A program made the position numbers and the translations under genes. The notes under the pieces were generated by a model. The model made no database searches and was not told the DNA's origin. It saw only the letters and a list, made by a program, of their open reading frames with translations. DNA of 64,000 bases, from positions 266,742-330,741 of the forward strand of contig JAHEZQ010000006.1 of the NCBI GenBank assembly GCA_023250955.1, in the 5' to 3' direction. Origin of the DNA: Melioribacter sp. GTDB taxonomy: Bacteria; Bacteroidota; Ignavibacteria; Ignavibacteriales; Melioribacteraceae. Shown here one piece after another: positions 1 to 9,878 of this stretch (positions are counted from its first letter, which is position 1; every line of letters starts with the position of its first letter).

Positions 1-7
1 AATAAAT

Positions 8-844
8 TTAACTTCTCTTAGCTATAAACCGATTCATTAACCAGTAGGCAGAAAGATTAACAATAAGCACGGCGATGATAAGTGTTGCAGCTGTTCCATA
101 TGCATTCTCAGCAGATATTCCCTCGCGGGCTAATATATAAAAGTGAACAGCCATTGTACGTGTTGAATCAAAGACTGAACTTGGAATTCTTAATGATGAA
201 CCCGCTGTGAATATTACTGCAGCAGTTTCGCCTATTGATCTTCCGACGCTCAACATAATTCCAGTTACAATTCCCGGAAGTGCATTGGGCAGAATCACTT
301 TCTTTACAGTCTGCCAACTTGTTGCACCCAACGAAAAACTCACTTCACGGTAAGATTTCGGTACAGATTTAATTGCTTCTTCTGATGTCCTAATTATTGT
401 CGGTAAAATCATTACTGCCAATGTTAACCCGCCGGAAATTATTGACCAGCCAAATCCTAATGTGATCACAAAGAAAATGTATCCGAACAGACCGAAGATA
501 ATTGATGGTATTCCCGCCAAACAATCTGTACCAAAGCGAATTACTTTAGTCACTTTAGTTTCTTTAGTATATTCAGAAAGATAAACTGAAGTAAATATTC
601 CCAACGGTGTGGCGATAATAATTGCAAGTAACGGCAATAAAATTGTTCCGATCAATGTTGGAAAAATTCCGCCTGCGCGCCCCATATCTTCCGGATTACT
701 CGTAAGAAAATTTAGATTTATTACCGGAAGACCTTTCTCCAAAATGAAAAAAATAATGAAGACTAAAATCATCAGCGTCAAAATAGTTGCACCGCCCAAG
801 ACCGCAACAGCACCTCCTTGAGTATACCTTGGATGGATTCTCAT
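8..844 (-). CDS. pstA: Phosphate ABC transporter permease PstA
   Basis: Inner-membrane permease of the high-affinity phosphate importer; pairs with PstC and is powered by the PstB ATPase. The 278-residue protein has an N-terminal membrane helix (about 13-37) and then the five to six helices of an ABC permease domain. The EAA-type cytoplasmic loop that contacts the ATPase is visible as SYREVSFSLGATSWQTV, followed by the conserved GRSIGET. Its ATG overlaps the pstC stop by 4 nt, so the two are translationally coupled. By the usual order the next gene would be pstB, which would lie left of the window. No PHO-box-like site can be assigned by eye. Confidence 0.95.
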   Translation of the reverse strand: MRIHPRYTQGGAVAVLGGATILTLMILVFIIFFILEKGLPVINLNFLTSNPEDMGRAGGIFPTLIGTILLPLLAIIIATPLGIFTSVYLSEYTKETKVTKVIRFGTDCLAGIPSIIFGLFGYIFFVITLGFGWSIISGGLTLAVMILPTIIRTSEEAIKSVPKSYREVSFSLGATSWQTVKKVILPNALPGIVTGIMLSVGRSIGETAAVIFTAGSSLRIPSSVFDSTRTMAVHFYILAREGISAENAYGTAATLIIAVLIVNLSAYWLMNRFIAKRS

Positions 845-1698
845 TTCTTCACCATTCTTTTTCTAATTGCAACACTAGCTATTGAGTTGAGAATAATAAT
901 CACTATAAACAAAATTACACCTGTTGCAAAGAGAGCTTGTCTATGAAGACCGGTAGCATAGCTCATCTCCAAAGCAATATTAGCAGTTAATGTTCTGACT
1001 GAATCTAATGGAGAATGAGGTATGTTCACTGAATTGCCGGCTACCATAATAACAGCCATTGTTTCACCAATTGCACGACCCATGCCGAGAATAATACTTG
1101 CAATGATTCCAGATTTTGATGCCTTAATCGTTACCATGTGAATTGTCTGCCAAGTCGTAGCACCAAGAGCTAACGAACCTTCTCGATACGATCTTGGAAC
1201 AGCTAAAATTGAATCAATGGAGATGCTGATTACAGTTGGAAGAATCATAATTCCAAGAATAATCGACCCTGCAAGAAGTGAAAGACCTGGTCCGCCAAAG
1301 TTATCCCGGATTATTGGCGCAAGCACCATCACACCAATAAATCCGTACACAACTGATGGTATTGCAGCTAAGAGTTCAATAGTTGGCTTTATAATATTCA
1401 TTACTGATTTTGGCACATACTCACTTAGAAACAGAGCTCCGGCAACACCCAGAGGAGCGCCAACTAACATTGCGCCTAAGGTTACCCACAAGGAAGCAAC
1501 TATCATTGGATAAATTCCGAACTTACCTAAATGAGGTTGCCAATCGGAAGAGAAAAGAAATTCTTTTAAACCATATTTAAAAATAAAAGGAAGCCCTTCA
1601 TTAATAATAAACAGTGCAATTAACAGCAATGCAGAAATTGCCGAGAACGCAGTTATCATTAGAAGTCGTTTAACTCCCTTTTCACTGATTAACTTCAT
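841..1698 (-). CDS. pstC: Phosphate ABC transporter permease PstC
   Basis: Second permease subunit of the Pst phosphate importer. The 285-residue length is typical. It has an N-terminal helix (about 12-32), a periplasmic segment, then a multi-helix permease domain with the EAA loop SYREGSLALGATTWQT and the conserved GRAIGETMAV. It lies 12 nt downstream of pstS and overlaps pstA by 4 nt (ATGA), which gives the standard pstS-pstC-pstA order. PstC and PstA are homologous; the order and the closer match of this protein to PstC decide the name. Confidence 0.95.
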   Translation of the reverse strand: MKLISEKGVKRLLMITAFSAISALLLIALFIINEGLPFIFKYGLKEFLFSSDWQPHLGKFGIYPMIVASLWVTLGAMLVGAPLGVAGALFLSEYVPKSVMNIIKPTIELLAAIPSVVYGFIGVMVLAPIIRDNFGGPGLSLLAGSIILGIMILPTVISISIDSILAVPRSYREGSLALGATTWQTIHMVTIKASKSGIIASIILGMGRAIGETMAVIMVAGNSVNIPHSPLDSVRTLTANIALEMSYATGLHRQALFATGVILFIVIIILNSIASVAIRKRMVKK

Positions 1699-1710
1699 TA
1701 AACTCTCTGA

Positions 1711-2505
1711 TTATTTGGCTGGCAAGAGACCATTTGATTTAATCGTCTGCTGTCCTTCAGATGAAAGTATAAAATCAATGAAATTTTTAATTTCTCCTTC
1801 AAGATTTCCTTTTACAAGAAGAAATATTGGTCTCACAAGTTTATATTTTCCGGCTATAATAGATTCTGTTGTGCATTCTTGATCATCAACTTTTAGAGGT
1901 TTTATTTTTTCATTTATCAACCCATGTGAAAGATAACCAACTGAATTAGCATCGTTCGCTACAGTCTCACGAATAGTTCCATTGGAATCTTGAATGAGTG
2001 CATCTTTTTTAAGATTGATATTTCCTACGATCTGTTCAAATGAAGATCTTGTGCCGGATCCTGCTTCGCGGGACACAACTGTTATAGGTGCATCAACACC
2101 ACCAACTTCTTTCCAGTTGTTAATCTTTCCATTAAAAATATCCCGAACCTGATCAGTTGTAAGGTTAGTAATTTTGTTTTGTGGATTGACAACTATTGCA
2201 ATACCATCTTTGGCAACAACAGTAGCAGTTAAAGCCTTAGCTTCTTCAGGTAATTTTACAAGATCAGCCATACCAATTTGAGCAGCTCCTGAATTTGCGG
2301 ATTGAACTCCAACAGCTGAACCTCCACCCTGAACTGTAATTGCAACTTCAGGATGAATTGCCATATATTGGTCAGCAAGTTTTTCAGCAAACGGTTGGAA
2401 AGCTGTTGAACCAGCTAAAGTTATGGATGTTTTTCCCTTGCCGCAGTTCCAAATTATTAAACTAATTATAAAAACAAAAGACAACAGTAAAATTCTCTTT
2501 AGCAT
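1711..2505 (-). CDS. pstS: Phosphate-binding lipoprotein PstS
   Basis: Periplasmic, probably lipid-anchored, phosphate receptor of the Pst transporter. The start is placed at 2505 because AAGGAG stands just upstream of that ATG; a longer in-frame start 18 codons upstream has no such site. The 264-residue protein begins with a lipoprotein-like signal ending IIWNC (Cys21, an imperfect lipobox). It carries the anion-binding loops AGSTAFQPFAE and SGTRSSFEQI characteristic of PstS. First gene of the pst operon, so the promoter should lie in 2506-2931. Molybdate- or sulfate-binding relatives are unlikely given the adjacent pstC and pstA. Confidence 0.94.
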   Translation of the reverse strand: MLKRILLLSFVFIISLIIWNCGKGKTSITLAGSTAFQPFAEKLADQYMAIHPEVAITVQGGGSAVGVQSANSGAAQIGMADLVKLPEEAKALTATVVAKDGIAIVVNPQNKITNLTTDQVRDIFNGKINNWKEVGGVDAPITVVSREAGSGTRSSFEQIVGNINLKKDALIQDSNGTIRETVANDANSVGYLSHGLINEKIKPLKVDDQECTTESIIAGKYKLVRPIFLLVKGNLEGEIKNFIDFILSSEGQQTIKSNGLLPAK

Positions 2506-2931
2506 GATATTCTCCTTAAAGTAAAATTTATAAATTTTATAAATTTGAAAAAATTTCAAAGGGGATTTACATTTTCTTTAGAAAGCATCGCGGCGTTTGT
2601 GCAATTCAATACTAAGTCATTAACATTCTTAGGAATCATCTTCTTTTCATAAAGAATAATGATCTTGTCTTATCTAATTTATTAGAATCTTGTACTGAAT
2701 TTTAAAGAATTTATTTAGCAATTACTAATGACGTCAACATTCTATTTGGTTAAAGAGTCTTGGCATTTATTTAATCATCCCTCCCCAACTAAATTCAATA
2801 AACTGAACCGAAGAATAACTGTCGGAATAATGGTGACTCAGGTTCAAAAATGCGAAAAAATATTTTAATTTTTTATCAATAGTGATTAAATAGTTACTGT
2901 TTAGAATTTATGAAGGAGAAAAATATAAATG
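2506..2931. other. Intergenic region upstream of pstS
   Basis: A 426-base AT-rich gap between pstS and the sensor kinase, both on the minus strand. It must hold the pstS promoter. I see no open reading frame of convincing length, no RNA gene and no terminator-grade hairpin. No classical 7-4-7 PHO box is obvious, so phosphate control of pst cannot be read from the sequence. Confidence 0.5.
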
Positions 2932-4902
2932 TTATTTCTTTGAGGGAATCGTAAAAATAAATCTACTTCCTTTACCGGTTTCACTTTCCACCCAAATTGT
3001 ACCGCCGTTTCTTTCAATAAATTCTTTGCATAAAATCAGTCCTAATCCTGTTCCACGTTCTCCATCAGTTCCCTTAGATGTTGAAACATTTTCTATTTTA
3101 AAAAGTTTTTCTTTGTCTTCATCTGAAATACCAACACCTGTATCTTCAATCGTAATTTCTTCCGTGCCGTTTATTCTTCTCGTCTTTATAGAAACAATCC
3201 CACCTTTTCCTGTAAATTTCAGACCATTTGATACAAGATTTCGAAACACAGTTTTTATCATTTCAATATCGCAGAACACTTCTAGTATTTCAGGTGCATT
3301 TGTTACTAAAGAAATATTTTTATTTTTTGCCGAAGATTCAAAAACAGCAAAAGTTTGTTTAATAATTTCTGTTAGATTAATAATTGCAGGACTAAATTCC
3401 ATTCTGCCCGTTTGTGAAATAGACCAATAGAGCAAATTTTCGAGAAGCTTATATGTATTTTTACTTGATCTATCGATCTCGTGAATCATTTTTAACTTTT
3501 CTTCATCGCTTAAACCATCAAATTCGTTCAATAAAATTTCTGTAAAACCAAAAATTGCATTGAATGGGTTTTTTAAATCATGTGCGATTATCCCGAAGAA
3601 TTTATCTTTCATAGCATTAAGTTCTTGCAATTTAACATTAGCAATCTTTTTAGAATGGTACCGGTTATAAGTAATAATTGCCAAAATAATTACAAGCAGA
3701 GCTATGATTATAAAATAATTTCGTTGTTTTCTTTCAAGCTCAATATCTTTTATTAAGATTGAATTCAGTTTTTCAGCTCTTTCTGTTTTATTAACCGATT
3801 CCATCTCGTTTACAAACGCAATATTTTCTTGATTTAAAACAGAATCTCTGAGAACAGTATATTTTTTTGTATAAAGAAGTGCATTCTTAAAATCTTTTTT
3901 TATTTCATAGTATTGAGTTAGATACTTATAACATGATATTTTATTATATATTTCCTTAGTACTAACTGCTATTTTAAGTGCCTTCTGAAAACTATCATCA
4001 GCTTTAGAAAAATTTCCGAGTTGTGCATTTATTAAACCAAGATAATTAAGACATGTTATTTGTCCTTCCAGATAACTTATTTTGCGTGCTAATTCCAGTG
4101 CCCGTTGAATATTCGTTTCAGCTTTTAAATATTCTTTTTTAAAATAATATACCCGTCCAAATCCTGCCCATGTAGCAGCTAGTCCTTTTTTATCATCAAC
4201 TGCAGTATATTCTTTCTCCACTTCCTTAAAATAATCCAAAGCAAGATCAATCTGTTCTTGTTCGAAATAAACTTCGGCTATTAAGTTTAGGGCTAATGCT
4301 CTTCCGGCTTTATCATTTATTTCATCGCGTAATGTAATTGTTCGATTTAAATACTCTAACGCTTTAATATAATTTTGCTGTCTGCTGTAAATTAATCCGA
4401 TGTTAATAGTACAAAAAGCCATTCCCGCTTTATCGTTTAGCCTTTCAAAAACATTTAACGCTTTTAATATATTTTCTAAGGCTAACTTATTATTACCTTC
4501 AAGCCTAAATAAACCACCAATATTATTATATGAATATGCAATTTGATTTGAATCATTAACTGCTTCAGCTATACGAAGTGCATTTTTATAATAGTTGAGT
4601 GATTTATCATAGTTACCAAGATTCCTATATACTACTCCCATCAAGTTTAATGATTTAGCCTGAAGTTTCTTATTATTAATTGATTGGGCGATCTTAAGTG
4701 CTTCTTCACCGGCTTTAAGTGCTAACTGAGGAGTTTTATTACGATTATTCCAACAGAACTCATTTAAGATACGCGCTTTTACTGTATCAGGTTTATCTTT
4801 ATATTTTTCTATGAGGGAGTCAAATTTATTCTGAGATAATAGAAAGCATGGGGGGATGAATAAGATTAAAAATGCAAGTACTACTATTTTTTTAGTCTTC
4901 AT
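2932..4902 (-). CDS. TPR-repeat sensor histidine kinase (orphan)
   Basis: Membrane-anchored sensor kinase of 656 residues. Order: signal or anchor helix (about 5-23); a long array of tetratricopeptide repeats (about 35-370, many NxxxALxYxxKAL-like units) expected outside the cytoplasmic membrane; a helical linker; a membrane segment (about 396-414, YFIIIALLVIILAII); a dimerisation domain with phospho-acceptor His441 in IIAHDLKNPF; and an ATP-binding domain with N box RNLVSNGLKF, G1 box DTGVGI and G2 box GTGLGL. All catalytic boxes are present, so it should be active. No response regulator is adjacent, making it an orphan whose signal and partner are unknown. Its kinase core closely resembles that of the PAS kinase at 34293-35873. 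Confidence 0.92.
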   Translation of the reverse strand: MKTKKIVVLAFLILFIPPCFLLSQNKFDSLIEKYKDKPDTVKARILNEFCWNNRNKTPQLALKAGEEALKIAQSINNKKLQAKSLNLMGVVYRNLGNYDKSLNYYKNALRIAEAVNDSNQIAYSYNNIGGLFRLEGNNKLALENILKALNVFERLNDKAGMAFCTINIGLIYSRQQNYIKALEYLNRTITLRDEINDKAGRALALNLIAEVYFEQEQIDLALDYFKEVEKEYTAVDDKKGLAATWAGFGRVYYFKKEYLKAETNIQRALELARKISYLEGQITCLNYLGLINAQLGNFSKADDSFQKALKIAVSTKEIYNKISCYKYLTQYYEIKKDFKNALLYTKKYTVLRDSVLNQENIAFVNEMESVNKTERAEKLNSILIKDIELERKQRNYFIIIALLVIILAIITYNRYHSKKIANVKLQELNAMKDKFFGIIAHDLKNPFNAIFGFTEILLNEFDGLSDEEKLKMIHEIDRSSKNTYKLLENLLYWSISQTGRMEFSPAIINLTEIIKQTFAVFESSAKNKNISLVTNAPEILEVFCDIEMIKTVFRNLVSNGLKFTGKGGIVSIKTRRINGTEEITIEDTGVGISDEDKEKLFKIENVSTSKGTDGERGTGLGLILCKEFIERNGGTIWVESETGKGSRFIFTIPSKK

Positions 4903-5020
4903 TAATAAACAATAAAAAATTGAAATTTACTTCAATCGCTTATTCCATTAATAGTAAACTTAGGAATTAATCTAATTCAAATGCAAAATGATTAAATATT
5001 TACTATTTAATGATCAAAAA

Positions 5021-5518
5021 TTATTCTTGAGTTGGCATTCCGTATTGCGCCCACTCTTCTTTTGCTGGTCCGTAAACACCGGGCACTTTTAATCCTGCTT
5101 GTCTCATTAGAACTGTCATCTGCCCTCGGTGATGAGCTTGGTGTGTAATCAAACTAGATAACACGCTGGCACGTTTCCAAACTTGTCCGTACATATTTAT
5201 ATTATCGTTCAGCATCTCGTCTTTCCAATTTTTTGAGATCAAGTCGATTACAGCTTTAGATGATATTTGATAAATATCTTTAATAGTTTCTACTGATGAC
5301 GGCACGGGAGTATTTTCTTCATAGCTAAATGGTAATCCCAATTTGGAAAGCATTTCCGGAATTGAGTTTGTAATATGCCATGCAATGAATCCTAATGATC
5401 GTCCGGTTGATGTTACCTTTTGATTCAGCGAAGTGTCGGTTAAGTTTTCAAAAACTTTTAATGTTGCTTCGCTTTCATACTTCCATCCATCTAAAAAATC
5501 ATTGATCGTTCTAAACAT
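5021..5518 (-). CDS. DinB-like metal-binding four-helix protein
   Basis: A 165-residue protein of the DinB/YfiT-like fold (not the polymerase DinB). This fold is a four-helix bundle with a three-histidine metal site. Candidate ligands are the His in FIAWHITNS and the two histidines of THQAHHRGQMTVLMRQAG, a pattern typical of the family. The family includes bacillithiol- and mycothiol-dependent transferases and many proteins of unknown function, so the reaction is not assigned. AGGAGAG precedes the ATG. It lies 15 nt downstream of the GH127 gene on the same strand and is probably cotranscribed with it. Confidence 0.85.
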   Translation of the reverse strand: MFRTINDFLDGWKYESEATLKVFENLTDTSLNQKVTSTGRSLGFIAWHITNSIPEMLSKLGLPFSYEENTPVPSSVETIKDIYQISSKAVIDLISKNWKDEMLNDNINMYGQVWKRASVLSSLITHQAHHRGQMTVLMRQAGLKVPGVYGPAKEEWAQYGMPTQE

Positions 5519-5533
5519 TTTTTCTCTCCTATT

Positions 5534-7933
5534 TCATTTTAATTTAATCTCGTGAATTCCCCCAGCAAAATCTTTTTGAGATTGAATTTCAATTTTAATT
5601 GACTGCGTTCTAACTGTTTCAAAAATAACACTATTGTATTTGTCTTTCTCTGTTCCATACTTATCAGTCGTATAAACAGCCGGCCATTTTTCACCTTCTT
5701 TATAAAATACTTTCCACGTTGTTGGAACTTTACATTCACCGACTCCGGTATCATCAAACCAGTAAATGGAAACTTCTGAAACTTCTTCGGGTTTGGTAAA
5801 ATCTATTTGAACAAATTCCTTTTCTCCTTTACTCGGCCACCAATGAAAATACGGAAGTGATTCATCAATCGAACTTTTAGGTTCCATTCGATCTATCATT
5901 GCTTGCGGATTTTTTCCATGTGATACTGTTAATTTTGCATTAGTTAACATCGTTGGTCCTGATAAGGGACGAACTGCAGATTCTTCTCTTGCAAGCCAAA
6001 CGCTCATTTCACCTTTACCTCTGTGAGCCCAAGAGTAATAAGGAATTGCAGTAAATTCCTGCTCAGAATGTTTTAATGTGCTTTTATCACCATCTAATTT
6101 ATATCCTAAGACATTTCCATTTATAATTTCCACGCCGTTTAATAATTCCGGCATATATGCCGCAGTTAATTTTGCATCGTCAGATATAAGAATATTACGT
6201 ACGTAACCATCTTTGTTATCAATCCATTCCGCAGCATAAACTATCGGTCCCCGTTGAATTGCAACTCTGCCTTTATCGGCTTCAACATTTTCATTTGCCA
6301 CAATTCTTTTAATTTCCATCGGAAGATTTAATTCAACAACATCACCGACTTTCCAATTTCTATTAATTACAGCAAATCCATTTTCAATTTTTAGTTCTAT
6401 AGGTTTTCCATTTACTGTAAGATTAATTTTTTCTTTTGGTTGATCAATAAATTTATAAAGATCACTGGCTATCGCTTCGTTTTGAGCCCAGCCAGGGATT
6501 CGTATGTTAAGTGAAAATTTTTCTTGCTTTAGATTGGGAGAAACAACGATCATAATTTTTCCATCCCAAGGATAATTTGTTCTTTGCTTCAAATTAACTT
6601 TGCCGTTGTTGAGTTTAATTTCAGTTTCATTATTCGTAAAGAGATTAACGAACAACTCATTTTCTTTTACAGCGTACATATAATTAGCTACGGAAGAAAT
6701 GAAACGCGTAACGTTTGTTGGACAGCATGCACAATCAAACCAAGCTGCACGTTCGTGTGTGCCGAAAGACTCAAGCGGATTAGGATAGAAAAACGAATTC
6801 CCTTTCATTGAGATACCTGAAAGAAGAGCGTTGTACAAAGTCCGTTCCATTACATCAAGATATTTTGCATTTCCGCTTAAGAGAAACATTCTATGATTCC
6901 AAAACACATTTGCAATCGAAGCACAAGTTTCGTTGTAAGCGCTTGCATTTGGAAGATCATAATTTTTTCCAAAACCTTCCCACGAACCTGTTGCACCAAC
7001 TCCTCCCGTTAGATATAATTTTTTCCCTGCTACATTATTCCAGATTTTATCTAATGCTTTCAAATAATCTTTGTCTCCGGTTAACGCTGCTACATCTGCC
7101 ATTCCTGAATACATATACCCTGCTCGTACTGCATGACCAACAGCTTCATCTTGCTCAATTACCGGTTTGTGATCTTGATTGTATTCTCCCCAGGATTTTC
7201 TACCATTAACATAATTTCCGCGCATATCAAGTAAGAACTTTGCGAGCTTTAAATATTTATCTTTTCCTGTTACTCTATAAAGTTTTACTAAGCCGATTTC
7301 TATTTCCTGGTGGCCTGAAGGCAAACTAATTTTACCCGGACCAAAAACATTACATACAAGATCAGCGCTTTTGAGTGCAACATTTAAGAGTGTTTTTTTC
7401 TTTGTTGCCATAGAATGAGCAACGGCGGCTTCGTAGAGATGACCTAAATTATAAAGTTCATGGCTTCCTTCTTCATTCAACCAGCGCGATGGGCCTGTTA
7501 CCCTTTCAAATTTATGAGAGCCCATTGTTCGTACGGTATAAAGGTAACCATCCTTTTCCTGAGCTGAGGCAATAAGTGAAATAATTTTATCAAGTTGATT
7601 TTCTAATACTTTATCTGGCTTTAACATTAGAGCATAAGATGCGCCCTCTATTACTTTGTAAACATCGGAATCATCAAAATAATATTTGCTGCAGAAATCA
7701 CCTTTTTCTGATCCCCCGGCAATTGCAAAATTTTTAATTCTTCCAGTTTCTTCACACAATTTAAGTGCATAAGGAATTGTCACTGTCCGGTTGGTTTCCA
7801 TTCTGTCAAACCAAAATCCTTTTTCAACCTTGACTTGTGTAAATGGAACGGGTTGAATAGGATAATCTTTTTTCGTTTGTGCTGGTATAATTGAAGCAAT
7901 AATCACTAAAAAGAAAAATATTCTTGATCTCAT
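5534..7933 (-). CDS. Secreted GH127 family glycoside hydrolase (beta-L-arabinofuranosidase type)
   Basis: A 799-residue protein with an N-terminal signal peptide (about 1-18) and an (alpha/alpha)6-barrel region of the GH127/DUF1680 family. That family removes beta-L-arabinofuranosyl residues from plant glycans and glycoproteins with a zinc-coordinated cysteine nucleophile. The ligand set is conserved: Glu335 and Cys337 in NETCASIAN, and Cys403-Cys404 in FDCACCPTN. The last 130 or so residues look like a discoidin-like beta-sandwich (for example EVSIYWFDDTG), possibly glycan-binding. AGGAG precedes the ATG. It stands alone without other arabinan genes, so the exact substrate is inferred from the family only. 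Confidence 0.9.
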   Translation of the reverse strand: MRSRIFFFLVIIASIIPAQTKKDYPIQPVPFTQVKVEKGFWFDRMETNRTVTIPYALKLCEETGRIKNFAIAGGSEKGDFCSKYYFDDSDVYKVIEGASYALMLKPDKVLENQLDKIISLIASAQEKDGYLYTVRTMGSHKFERVTGPSRWLNEEGSHELYNLGHLYEAAVAHSMATKKKTLLNVALKSADLVCNVFGPGKISLPSGHQEIEIGLVKLYRVTGKDKYLKLAKFLLDMRGNYVNGRKSWGEYNQDHKPVIEQDEAVGHAVRAGYMYSGMADVAALTGDKDYLKALDKIWNNVAGKKLYLTGGVGATGSWEGFGKNYDLPNASAYNETCASIANVFWNHRMFLLSGNAKYLDVMERTLYNALLSGISMKGNSFFYPNPLESFGTHERAAWFDCACCPTNVTRFISSVANYMYAVKENELFVNLFTNNETEIKLNNGKVNLKQRTNYPWDGKIMIVVSPNLKQEKFSLNIRIPGWAQNEAIASDLYKFIDQPKEKINLTVNGKPIELKIENGFAVINRNWKVGDVVELNLPMEIKRIVANENVEADKGRVAIQRGPIVYAAEWIDNKDGYVRNILISDDAKLTAAYMPELLNGVEIINGNVLGYKLDGDKSTLKHSEQEFTAIPYYSWAHRGKGEMSVWLAREESAVRPLSGPTMLTNAKLTVSHGKNPQAMIDRMEPKSSIDESLPYFHWWPSKGEKEFVQIDFTKPEEVSEVSIYWFDDTGVGECKVPTTWKVFYKEGEKWPAVYTTDKYGTEKDKYNSVIFETVRTQSIKIEIQSQKDFAGGIHEIKLK

Positions 7934-8085
7934 GATTTATCTCCTGAGATAAATGCCGTTAATTATCTTATAATTTTATATTGTTTTTATTTCTCTATAT
8001 TGAAACTAAATAATTCTATATAGAATAAAAACGGTAATAACTTTTTTATTATTTTCGACTAAGATTAATAAATTAAAGTATAAAG

Positions 8086-8988
8086 TTGAATACGAAGACC
8101 TTCATAATATTTCTTTCAATCATAAGTTTTTTCTTGCAACCCAGTGCGATAACTGCATCTAATAAAATTGATTCAACAAAACAACAGAGTAAATCGAAAT
8201 ATGTTACCGGGATTTACCGTGTGCCTTGTGGTGATAGGGAAAATAAAAAAATTTGGATTGTTGACGGTTTAATTATAAGAAGAGAAATTTACCCTGAGTT
8301 TTTATATGGTGGAAATAATGAGAGATATCCGTTCGTTCCCAAAAACGAAATTTGGATTGACCATGCAATTTCAGCAGAAGAATACAGTTACACATTAGCA
8401 CATGAATTACACGAACGGGATTTAATGGCGACTCAAGGAATAAGTTATTCGGACGCCCATGATAGTTCTCTCGCTTTTGAAAGACGAATTCGCATAAACG
8501 ATTTCAAAATAGCTAAAGAACATGAAAAACTTATTCACAAAGTTTCACCAACAGATTGTGATGGAGTTAAACAAATTGTTGAATTACCGGATTCCATATC
8601 AATCAAAAATATTTATCGTCAGAAAATTGGAGTTCGTAACGGTATCTCAATTTGGATTGTTGATGGTGCAGTCGTTAGAAGAGATATTTACCCCGACTTT
8701 GGCCTCAGCGGGAATGATCTTACTTACCATTTTATTCATGCAAAAGAAATTTGGATTGATGGAAATATTTCTTGTGAAGAAACCGAGTTTTCAATCTTGT
8801 GTGAACTTAAAGAACGTGAATTTCTTGATAAGGGAATGGGGTGTGATGATGCGTACTTAAAAGCAATAAAAATTGTTTCGGTACAAAGGAATATCGATCA
8901 TATTATTGCAAAAGAACAACGGCCTATTTTAGTTCCCAATATTTTAGAGCGTGATATCGGAACCGGAAGCGAAAAAAAATCCCAGTGA
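8086..8988 (+). CDS. Secreted protein with a duplicated HELHE-type domain, function unknown
   Basis: I do not recognise a named function. The 300-residue protein starts with TTG, has a signal peptide (about 1-25) and two homologous domains of about 105 residues (roughly 40-155 and 175-285). Both carry KKIWIVDG/ISIWIVDG, RREIYPEF/RRDIYPDF and EIWID followed by an acidic helix. In domain 1 the helix reads LAHELHERDLM (His106-Glu107, His109-Glu110), resembling a zinc-metallopeptidase HExx helix. In domain 2 the matching helix is LCELKEREFL, which has lost both histidines. One half may therefore bind metal while the other is structural. The gene converges on the hydrolase gene with no spacer between the stop codons. 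Confidence 0.7.
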   Translation: MNTKTFIIFLSIISFFLQPSAITASNKIDSTKQQSKSKYVTGIYRVPCGDRENKKIWIVDGLIIRREIYPEFLYGGNNERYPFVPKNEIWIDHAISAEEYSYTLAHELHERDLMATQGISYSDAHDSSLAFERRIRINDFKIAKEHEKLIHKVSPTDCDGVKQIVELPDSISIKNIYRQKIGVRNGISIWIVDGAVVRRDIYPDFGLSGNDLTYHFIHAKEIWIDGNISCEETEFSILCELKEREFLDKGMGCDDAYLKAIKIVSVQRNIDHIIAKEQRPILVPNILERDIGTGSEKKSQ

Positions 8989-9846
8989 TTATTTCTTTGT
9001 TAATTCATCAATTGATTCTTGAAGTAGTTGATTAAATTTTGGAGGATTTTCCAGCATTACAAAATGTCCTACACCATCCATCATCTTTACGGTAAATGAA
9101 TCCACATGTTTTTTATTTTCTTTAACAGATACAGGATACATGTCACAATTAATAGAAATTATCGGCAGGTGGATTTCTTTTAAGGTTGGAATAGGATCAT
9201 AGAATAATAAATTTCTCATTGCACTTATACCAACATCCGGCGGTGCAGAAGATACATCGTTTGCAATTTTATTTACTAAAGTTAAATTAGCTGTTTTAGG
9301 AAACATCGTTTTAACAAAATTTTTTGTTGTATTTACAAAATCGGAAGAAAAAGATTTTAGAAAATTTTCCTTTTGTTCTGCAGTCCAATCATCTTTGAAG
9401 CTTTGGTAAGTATCGGCTCCAACCAATCCGATCACTTTATCTTTCAACAATTTTGCCGCTTCAATTACTACAACACCACCCATTGAGTGGCCGATCAAAA
9501 TTACCTTATTCAAATGAAGTTTATTTACAACTGCCGCTACATCTTCACCGAATGATTCTATAGTATAATTTTTTCTTGTTGTAGCTGATTCACCGTGTCC
9601 GGCTAGATCTATTGTAGCAACTTTATACTTAGAAGAAAATGTTTTAACCTGATCATTCCAATATGATTTATCACAGCTCCAACCATGCACAAAAATAAGT
9701 GCGGGTTCGCCTTTTCCAGTAGAAATAAAATTTATTTTTGTGCCGTCTTTTGATAAAACATTCTGGAGCTGTGGTATAGAACTATTAACAAATCCAATCA
9801 AGAGAAAGAAAAGTATAAAAATATAAAGTTGATTTTTTTTGATCAT
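8989..9846 (-). CDS. Secreted alpha/beta hydrolase
   Basis: A 285-residue alpha/beta-hydrolase-fold enzyme with an N-terminal signal or anchor (about 7-26). Visible motifs are the oxyanion segment VHGWSCDKS, the nucleophile elbow GHSMGG, and a C-terminal GVGHFVMLENPP carrying the catalytic His. An aspartate after strand 6 is expected near ISINCDMYP. Substrate cannot be told: esterases, lactonases and haloperoxidase-like proteins share this plan. The start is set at 9846, where TTGGAG precedes ATG; an upstream in-frame TTG is part of that ribosome binding site. It lies about 30 nt downstream of the propeller gene. Confidence 0.85.
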   Translation of the reverse strand: MIKKNQLYIFILFFLLIGFVNSSIPQLQNVLSKDGTKINFISTGKGEPALIFVHGWSCDKSYWNDQVKTFSSKYKVATIDLAGHGESATTRKNYTIESFGEDVAAVVNKLHLNKVILIGHSMGGVVVIEAAKLLKDKVIGLVGADTYQSFKDDWTAEQKENFLKSFSSDFVNTTKNFVKTMFPKTANLTLVNKIANDVSSAPPDVGISAMRNLLFYDPIPTLKEIHLPIISINCDMYPVSVKENKKHVDSFTVKMMDGVGHFVMLENPPKFNQLLQESIDELTKK

Positions 9847-9878
9847 GGTTTTCTCCAAGATTCAATTTTATTAATTAA

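Noticed and set aside
2506..2931. PHO box upstream of pstS
   Set aside because: Searched for a 7-4-7 direct repeat of the CTGTCAT type; nothing better than chance in this AT-rich region.
6584..7209. Two plus-strand reading frames opposite the GH127 gene
   Set aside because: They lie entirely antisense to a gene with intact catalytic motifs, have no ribosome sites and encode Leu/His-rich sequence typical of shadow frames.
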